Source: Cristatella mucedo
Lineage: Eukaryota > Bryozoa > Phylactolaemata > Cristatellidae
Length of the DNA stretch: 64,000 bases
Direction: 5' to 3'
NCBI GenBank assembly: GCA_009760855.2
Contig: WPIO01000019.1
Location: 4,507,501-4,571,500 of the forward strand
The stretch's first letter is position 1. Each line of letters opens with the position of its first letter. The notes under the pieces were generated by a model. That model did no database searches, was not told where the DNA came from, and saw nothing but the letters and a program-made list of their open reading frames with translations. The translations under genes and the position numbers were made by a program. Shown here piece by piece: positions 24,002-64,000 of the stretch.

Positions 24002-24489
24002 TAAACATGCCAAGCAAAAAGCATAAACAAGAAACCAAACCCATAAAAGCTATGCAACCAAACAAAAACTGCATGCATTTTTCGAAAATAAATTGGCCTA
24101 ATAATGCAATGATGGCATGATCCCTCGGCTTTCTGCACAGTAGCTCGCTTACGGAAGTGACCGCTATGGTGTCATCCGAGACCTTTACTCATTGTGCAAC
24201 ACTGACACAAAAGTTTCACATGCTCGTGCGTGCCACCGGGGCAAATCCTGGACTGTGGCGTTATCAGCTTACCTTTTTACCAGCCGCAGGCTGCTGAACA
24301 TCAAGCAGATTGCAGAGGCGCACTAGCTTCGGCAGAAACGTCTCCTTGGAGGCACACCTGCACAGCAAACATGACCATGAGTATGATGCAAGTGCTGCCA
24401 ACGATCACGTGACACCGAGCTCGACTAACCGACTGCCAACTAAACAAATTGCGATGCAGCTTTCGAACGTATCAGCAAAGCTTGTTACA

Positions 24490-24735
24490 ATTAGGATTAC
24501 TGTGACTGCACACTATTGCACCAGTATCAGCCTCCTCGAACCATCAGGTCCTCGAGGGAAAATTAATTGGATGCTCCCATTAATATGCATAAAGACCGTT
24601 GGCGACAGAAGCTTTTGCTCTGCAGGTCCTAGACTGTGGAGCTCACATCCACAATTCTACACAATGACGTCTTATCACTTATCCCACAAAAGCCAGTCGG
24701 GGATTGTGGCCCTTGCTAACATGACCGCACCGAAG
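24490..24735 (+). mobile_element. LINE-A fragment
   Basis: Plus-strand piece encoding ICIKTVGDRSFCSAGPRLWS, the C-terminal RT signature shared with the copy at 17413. Confidence 0.7.
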
Positions 24736-25367
24736 CCAAGTTGATAGAAAGAGTCAGCATTCAATTGACAAGCAATGCACCGAGGCCGCATGGGCAACAT
24801 GGCTTCTAGCAGACTGTGAGCGGAAGCCTACGAGCTCAGTAAGTAAATAGGCATGCTGTTCCTAGCAGTTCTTCCATTACACCACACAAGGCTTTTCCTA
24901 TTACTCAACATCATTTGCAAGTCCCCTCATAATGAAAGTTAAGCTTACCGACCACTGAAGATGCAGTGATGGATTATCAACAGTGTGTGATGAGCAGGCT
25001 TATGAGCAGCACGATATTTACGTAAAATGTATGTACATATTTTCACGGGAGCACGGAAAGATATCTTTTTAGTGGACCTGGTTTATGAAGTCTCAACCTG
25101 TCTAGTATAGAGATATAAAACAAGGGCAGACTAGGAAGCAGCTGTCGAATCGATAGATAGACATTGAGGCACCAACTGGCGAGGGGACAAGTTGAAGTGT
25201 CGGTAAGGCAAAAGTGCTGCCAAACGCTTGCTAAGATTACTCCAGGTCAGCCTGTGGTGCCAACTGTACAATGCAGCCAGCTCTTGGAACATTTGCTAGA
25301 GGCGCTCCTGACATGTTATTCATGCTGTTTATCACACGATACCACTCATCATTCGATCGTGTTTCCT

Positions 25368-25436
25368 TTGCAGCAAATGTAAAACGCCTAGAAAGAGATC
25401 GAGTTCTCCGACGGTGCTTTATCAAGTATATCATTA

Positions 25437-25475
<39 letters not shown>
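25368..25475 (+). mobile_element. Isolated LINE tail with long (ATT)n
   Basis: Plus-strand tail ending in 12 or so ATT units at 25439-25474. Possibly the end of a decayed LINE-A starting near 25160. Confidence 0.75.
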
Positions 25476-25479
25476 AGTA

Positions 25480-26585
25480 CTGCCTGCGGTTCTTTGAGAT
25501 AAGTTGCTAACTTTATACACGGTACAAGGTCTGTGCATGTTGCATGCGATAGGCTACTAGCCGAACAGTTGAGGTTAAGGCTAAGATAATGTATTGGTGT
25601 CAAGAAGGGGGACGGATAGCTGAGGTGTGTGCAGGTGTGCTAGCTGGTATCGATGCTTTCGCAAAATCCACACATTTTGCAGATTTTGGCCCGAAGCACT
25701 GGCTTTTCCGAGCAGAGCGCCGAGGTTGGCCTTTTGTATCTTTTTTTGCTGACGACCGATATTGTGAAAAATCTTACTCGTAGGCAGCTGTTTATTATTC
25801 CTATGCAATGGTTAGTCACTGCGGTTACCGACCAACCTCAAGCTTGGTGGCAGAACAAGAAGAGATCGGCATTACGTTTTGTGGGCTGCAACACGGGGCA
25901 GCATGCTGATGTACACCGGAAACAGGAGATCTGGCAGCTGCTATGGTGCACATGGCTTTAAAGAAAGTCTGCAAAAGAAAGGGTGTCAACGAAGAAGGCA
26001 TTTCCCACAGTGTAACCAGTGTAAATTAATATTTCCATAGAAGGAGCTGCTAACGTCCGTCAGCCCTACGGTGGCAGCACTAGTTAACTCAACCAAATAC
26101 AAACACAGCTTGACACGATTGTCTGTCGTATGCAGCCGACACTACCACAGCTGCATACTTCCAAAGCTTCTCGCTTCACGGCTCACAGTCTGTTGGTCGT
26201 GCATCTAGTTGCATGTTTTGCTCAAGCATACATCCCTCTTCAGAAAGCTCCACACAACAGGAAAGATTCCTTCGAAAGTACACAGAACAAAGGAGCTGCT
26301 GTATCAGGGCCTACACACATTTAAGCACTGACCATGTACCGTTGTTACTACTCATTTATGTCGACAGCATGAAACAGTATTTCCTCCAAAAGCTAATGTC
26401 GTATGTCGTTTTAAGGACCATAGACTGCTGTGGTTGGTGATTTTAGTCGGTGTGCTTACTGGTCCTCTAACAGAGGTACTGTCGTTGCAGCTTCTTGATG
26501 AATAAAAAAAAAGTATAGTAAAGTAAAGGTCAGTTTATTCAACAGGCTAATTATACGGCAGCAGAAAAGACTTGGCAGCCATGAG
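25480..26585. other. Intergenic, nothing recognised
   Basis: No supported gene; a 102-codon plus frame at 25653 has no recognisable features. Confidence 0.4.
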
Positions 26586-26589
26586 CACA

Positions 26590-27370
26590 AGAGAACAAAA
26601 AGACATGTTCACTAAGGCACGGGGAAAGCTACGGAGAACTGACGTGTCTTTAGTTGAGACTCAAATGAAGCAGTCACTGCATGTACTGAACGAAGCCGGA
26701 AACAAATTCCAGAATTTTGGTGCACACGAATTGAAGACCCGATCGCCAAAAGATTTCAATTTATGGTGAGGGATGGTCAGAAGACTGGAACCCAGGAGCA
26801 GGTGGTGAGAGTCCACACTGGAGAAGCACGGAGGTCGTATCGGTAGACTGGTGCTAGTGAGTAAAGTGACCTATAGGCCAGACTGAGGATCTGGAAATCA
26901 CCTCAATGGTTGACAAGTAGCCATTGAAGTACTTAGAAGTGGCATAGTGTGGTGCGTAAGCCACAAGCTGCTGAGTTTTGCACCAGTTGGAGACAAAGGC
27001 ACTTGGCGAGTCCTGGGGAGAGGTAAATGCTGTAATCTAGACACGATGTCACAAACGCATGAACTCTTCAAGGTAAGCTATTCAAATAGCCTCATTTATG
27101 TAGCAGCAGAAGAGCCTTAAGGCTATCACCAACACTAGCAGTGGGAGATAAAGGATCGCTCACTGCAGGAATCGAACCCACGACCCGAGTCGTAAAGAGC
27201 TAGTTCATTATCCCAGGGCTAGATCCAGGGCCAATGACCCAGGGACTTGACAATGGAGGCAACGTGTTCATCTAATGACAAGTCGTTTTGGAATAGTATG
27301 CCTAATGGGCAGACGTCACTGGAGTGATGCTCGATAAACCTTTTGAGTTCTGTCTTCAATGCAATTGATC
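26590..27370 (-). mobile_element. LINE-C remnant carrying a SINE-B insertion
   Basis: Minus-strand RT remnant more diverged from A and B. The 5' part at 27238-27370 reads LGILFQNDLSLDEHVASIVK; the 3' part at 26590-27065 aligns in layout with the RT C-terminus but has many indels. The two parts are separated by the SINE-B at 27070. Confidence 0.72.
27070..27235 (-). mobile_element. SINE-B copy inserted in a LINE
   Basis: Minus-strand copy with AGAGCCTTAAGGCTATCACC and GGAATCGAACCCACGACCC. LINE coding remnants in the same orientation lie on both sides (26590-27065 and 27238-27370), so the SINE split the LINE. Confidence 0.75.
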
Positions 27371-27374
27371 AGGA

Positions 27375-28150
27375 GGCTCGGAGGCTAGCTACTCTAGTCA
27401 GCAAGCTAACTTGTTTGATTCTGGGCTGATAGCCGTGCTAGCAAGCCCTACATAATTTTGAGGTGATGACCTTTGCTTACTAAGGGAGTTAGTAGCTGGT
27501 CCATCAGCCCCACGGAGCACTTGCTCCAGCTTTGACCAGGCCTGAGTTGGTAAGATTGACATTGACATGGGGCTGTTTAACCATGACTGGTTTATTCAGC
27601 TATGACCACAAGCCTACTCGCACAAGGAGCTCCTGCATACTTTGAAACACTTCGTGTGGACGAGTTATGGAGAGCTAGACTGTTTTTTATATACTTCCAC
27701 AAATCATGTTCGGCAGCAATATGTGCAGCCGCAAAGTTCAGGGAGTTCAAGCCATAGATAAGTAGTACTCAAGCCGTACACTTCCAATGCAAAGGCTGCA
27801 AAACGCATGCAGCATGCATGGAGTTGAAGTGGCGTACGAGCACGTAGTCATTGTTTGCTGTGTTGTCACAGTGGTCACATGTATTGATTCCGATATGTTC
27901 AGGTTGCCGTTGGGTCAAGAGTAGCTATAACTGCGACGACCAGGTAGGAACATCTGCTCTATCTCGCAAAAAAGGCATACACAGGGAGCATTGTTTTTTA
28001 TTAGATTGTCGAGTAATTACCCATCTTGGGCCACTTGAAGTGATGGTGATGATAAGAATAATGTCTTGAGATTAGTTTCCGCTTGTTTTAAGGTGCAATG
28101 AGTGGTCACATGAAATTGCATTCGGGTGAATGTGGAATCACACAGGAACG
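27375..28150. other. Intergenic, nothing recognised
   Basis: Between LINE-C and a SINE-A copy. No supported coding or RNA gene. Confidence 0.4.
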
Positions 28151-28151
28151 A

Positions 28152-28278
28152 TATATATAATTCATTTGTTTAGCACCATAAGAGAACTTAATCTCTATTC
28201 ACGAGCTTCACATTTGCCACGGGGCTCGAGCCCATGACCTCGGTCAGGGCGAGTACCTTAACCACTGGGCCAAACCAG
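28152..28278 (-). mobile_element. SINE-A copy
   Basis: Well preserved minus-strand copy with A-box CCCAGTGGTTAAGG and B-box GGGCTCGAGCCC. Confidence 0.85.
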
Positions 28279-28781
28279 AAAGTTCTTGGACAAGGCAAGC
28301 CTTCATATATACAATGTACATGGCTGGAAAGGCTGGTCGACATGGAAACCTCAGATGGTCGATGGTCTGTTTTCTGTCCAGTGCCAACATATTTTATCTT
28401 CTAGTCTCATCTTAATGCCTACTCTTGTCATAGCATTGTGCAGTGTTCTTAGTGCTCGGCAAAGCAATCTGTCATTGAGCTGACTCTCCGGCTTTCTTGA
28501 GTTCGTGCTGTGGTCGCAATGAGTTTGGTGATAACCAAACAGACCTAGCGATAGTGTCGACAGGTACTGACATAACGTTACAAGGTGATGCAGTGATCAG
28601 GATGCTAACGGCTCTGCTTGACAGTGATGGCGTCTTCAGCCTCAGCTCAATACAGCATGCCAGATGTCAGGCGACCGCAAGCTCAGACGACACTTCCAAG
28701 GTGTTAGGATAATAGATTCTCTGTCAAGCTACAGCAGTGTCTGCATCCCAGGTCGGAGAGAATTTTCCAATACAACCACCA

Positions 28782-28912
28782 TGGTTTGGCCCAGGGGTTA
28801 AGGTGCTCCCCTTTGACGACCGAGGTAGTGGGCTCGAGCCGTTTGGCACGTGTGAATCACCTACATAGAGATTAAGTTCTCTAAGGGTGCTATACAAATG
28901 AATTATACTTAT
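28782..28912 (+). mobile_element. SINE-A copy
   Basis: Well preserved plus-strand copy: TGGTTTGGCCCAGGGGTTAA head, GGGCTCGAGCC B-box, tail AGAGATTAAGTTCTCTAAGG and ATACAAATGAATTATA. Confidence 0.85.
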
Positions 28913-28914
28913 AT

Positions 28915-30180
28915 TTAATGCCACATAATTATGACAGCTGAGACTTGTGGCCCTCACGAAACAGACACAGATTGCATACAGGGCATGGTAAGTAGGCTTA
29001 TGAGTTGCTCGACAGTTTCTACATAGCATTTATGTCAAGATTTCCATTGGAACAGTACAGACATTATATCTCAATGGGACTTATTAATGACTACCAACCC
29101 GGTAGTATTATGAGATGAAAAACACGAAGGTAGATGGGAAAGCAGCAGTAGGGAGGAAAGACATTACAGATCACTGAGATATCGCCTAGAGATGTGGGAT
29201 AGCACTATTGCTGGTCAGTGAGTCATTTGCAACTATTTGCTCGTACGACTCTGCCTGAGTACCATTCGATACCAACTGCAATGTAAAGGCTATTCTTCGC
29301 AAATTTGCTAGAGCATTTGCACTGCAGCTATTCGCGATTAGTAGTACGGGTGTATCCGGTCTGCTCACATTGTATACGTTATATGCTACCTGACCTGGGT
29401 GGAAATGGCAATACGATCACTCTGCTAGCTTCAGCTCCAGCCTCCGCACAGGCACACTTAGAAGCGTGCACTCACACGTCTGTATGCACGACTGCTCGCA
29501 TGTCGAAAAAGCAAGCACACACATGTAAATGCAAACATCCATGTGCACTTGCACAAGCGCACACATATGGGTTTAACAAACGACAGCAGTGAGCCTATGG
29601 TCAGTGTCGCTTATCACTAAATGACTCGAGAGCTGAGTGATGCCGAGCACACGGAGAGTTTCTCAAGCTATGATTTTACAGTAAACATATGTCTGAGGCT
29701 CTAGAAGCCTTCTAGCTTGGCCGATGATGCAATGGGCCTGCATGCCTTACGGAGAGAAGATGTAGGCAAATCCCAATCGTGTGCCAATAGATGGCAGTAC
29801 ATGCAGTGGAGCACAACAGCAGCAGCACGAGAACCAGCAAGGCTCTTGCTTGGCATAGCAAGCTGACAATACGTGCAACTATATAAAGCTCCAGCATAAA
29901 GCTAGGGACCGTTGGGTTAATGTGCATCTGCACAAAGCAAGCGACAGGGACAAACAAAAGCTCCTGCTGCACCTCACTTATGCAAGAAACGCGAAAACTG
30001 CCCCTGTAGCAGCAATACTGTGAAGTTTAATCTGGAAGGTGAGCCAGTTCCTCGGTAATTTTTAGCACTGCAAAGAATATCTGTGGGTGTTTTTGCTCGA
30101 AGTGATAAGAGTGATAACGAGCAAATTGTAAGGTTCGAGGGTGAAATAAACTGCAAGATGAGTGGAGAAAATCCTGACTG
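28915..30180. other. Region downstream of the last TBCD exon found
   Basis: If TBCD has a final short exon it may lie here or further left. I searched the minus strand by eye for a phase-2 acceptor followed by a VRE-x-RN-x-LCDLLG-like reading and found none. Confidence 0.4.
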
Positions 30181-30216
30181 TCCTCCTCCTCCTCCTCCTC
30201 CTCCTCCTCCTCCTCC

Positions 30217-30283
<67 letters not shown>
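30181..30283. repeat. (TCC)n(GA)n compound microsatellite
   Basis: (TCC)13 at 30181-30219 runs directly into about 64 bases of (GA)n. Polypyrimidine and polypurine therefore abut on the same strand. Confidence 0.95.
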
Positions 30284-30287
<4 letters not shown>

Positions 30288-30540
30288 CACACAGACACCC
30301 TGACTGAGAGACAGACACAGGGATCAATAGATAGATAGACAATACCAACCAAGATACCTGGGAAAGCATTTCTTCAAACCGAAATCAACACCAGCCAACG
30401 AGCGAGTTAATGCATGGATGTAAAAATAAATCACCATCTTAAACCACAGAACTGGGATATTAAGTAAAATAGGCAGTGAGGTGGTAGGTGGACGAATCGC
30501 AACAAAGATTACAGCACACAACGTGTCAAATATATAAAAA

Positions 30541-30674
30541 TATAATTCATTTGTATAGCGCCCCAGGAGAACTAAATCTCTATTCAGGCGCTTCACATGT
30601 GCCTCAGGGCTCGAGCCCACGACCTCAGCCAGACCTTAGTCGGGGTGAGCACCTTAACTGCTGGACCAACCCAG
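30541..30674 (-). mobile_element. SINE-A copy just beyond the TBCD stop
   Basis: Full minus-strand copy that begins about 27 bases downstream of the TGG-TAA of TBCD exon x, in the same orientation as the gene. If TBCD ends at that stop, the SINE forms the start of the 3' UTR. Confidence 0.85.
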
Positions 30675-30700
30675 CTTTAAATACGTGCACACGTAGAAAT

Positions 30701-63337
<32,637 letters not shown>

Positions 63338-64000
63338 CTACCACAATATTGAACACACGATGTACTGCAAGCTATTGCCAAAAAAACGCATAGCCGAGAT
63401 GCAGCTTATTACAGTGTCATGCAATAATAATACATAGGTTGCACAAAGACAGGTGGTGCTGTCAAAGCGAAAAAGTGTAGCTAATGGACTTCACTGAGGT
63501 TGCGCCATCCAGCTTTAACAACAAAGCTGAAACTAATGTCCCTTTGCTGTTGTCGGCCCATTTGAAGGCCAGTGAGCTAGTTTTGGGTGACATATTAAGT
63601 GCATGTGGTCCAACGTCAGAACTATCCATTTGTAACGGTTTTGGGCTCCCTCTTATTCATGAGCCTCGAGCAAAAAGGCTAGTACGTCGTACCGGCTTCT
63701 CCTAGTCAGGTCATCTTGGCTCAAGGGCAGACCACACTCTCCACTGGCAGCCCGCTCCCAGGATGCGCATGTTCACGCTCATGACACACACTCTGTTCAC
63801 GAGGTTGATGCAAGACATCTGCCGATGACAATTTCGGCATCGGCCAAAAGAAATTCTCACAGCACACTCGTCCTATATTTTCACTGGCCGATTTGTCAAG
63901 ATGAGGAAAATTTAGTGGCGTGGCACGTGGCTCTGGCGGCAAGCAGACAAGCCTTACAGCCTTACGCTCACGCAACATGCACGCAGACTCGAAAGCAAAC
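63338..64000 (-). other. TBCD intron or unassigned right edge
   Basis: An open minus-strand frame at 63721 reaches the window edge but shows no TBCD motif. The preceding TBCD exon was not found here. Confidence 0.4.

Noticed and set aside
28782-28860. Possible tRNA genes (A- and B-box-like sequences here and in many other places)
   Set aside because: They are always attached to SINE bodies and tails, lack a proper cloverleaf acceptor stem, and are repeated in decayed form.
29974-30369. Open frames with Ser-Leu, Glu or Arg runs
   Set aside because: Translation of (TCC)n(GA)n.
63721-63978. Open minus-strand frame at the right edge as a TBCD exon
   Set aside because: No resemblance to the TBCD region expected upstream of exon a, and no convincing donor in the right phase.

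Overview
The window is nuclear DNA of an animal, most likely an invertebrate. Coding sequence is split into short exons with GT-AG introns, there is a CpG-rich promoter-like block, and the non-coding part is full of decayed LINEs, tRNA-derived SINEs and microsatellites. No bacterial operon, phage, CRISPR array or rRNA gene is visible. The phylum cannot be fixed from sequence alone. An arthropod-type repeat-associated protein remnant at 16.8-17.4 kb hints at that direction but is not decisive.

Two protein-coding genes can be supported, both on the minus strand. From about 30.7 kb to beyond the right edge lies the tubulin-folding cofactor D gene (TBCD). I reconstructed 24 exons by hand from splice sites, reading phase and similarity to the known protein family. 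They give about 877 codons in unbroken phase; the first quarter or so of the protein lies to the right of the window. At 3.4-4.5 kb is the 5' part of a second gene. It encodes a signal-anchor protein that I read as a FAM20-family secretory-pathway kinase. Two exons joined in phase are present, and the kinase domain must lie to the left of the window. A strong splice acceptor 26 bases before its start codon implies a non-coding leader exon, probably near 5.8 kb or in the CpG island at 7-8.9 kb.

Between the genes (about 9-30 kb), and inside the large TBCD introns, the sequence is a graveyard of repeats. Three related LINE types of the CR1/L2-like group are visible by their reverse-transcriptase C-termini and a shared 3' tail ending in (ATT)n. 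SINE-A is a tRNA-derived family whose tail resembles the LINE tail; SINE-B is a second tRNA-derived family. Nested insertions (SINE in LINE, LINE tail in LINE) and an inverted SINE pair around (TA)n are visible.

The points most worth following up are the GC-AG intron in TBCD, the unresolved TBCD C-terminus, the LINE/SINE tail sharing, the inverted SINE hairpin, and the decayed cysteine-rich protein. I did not find a convincing new biological system.
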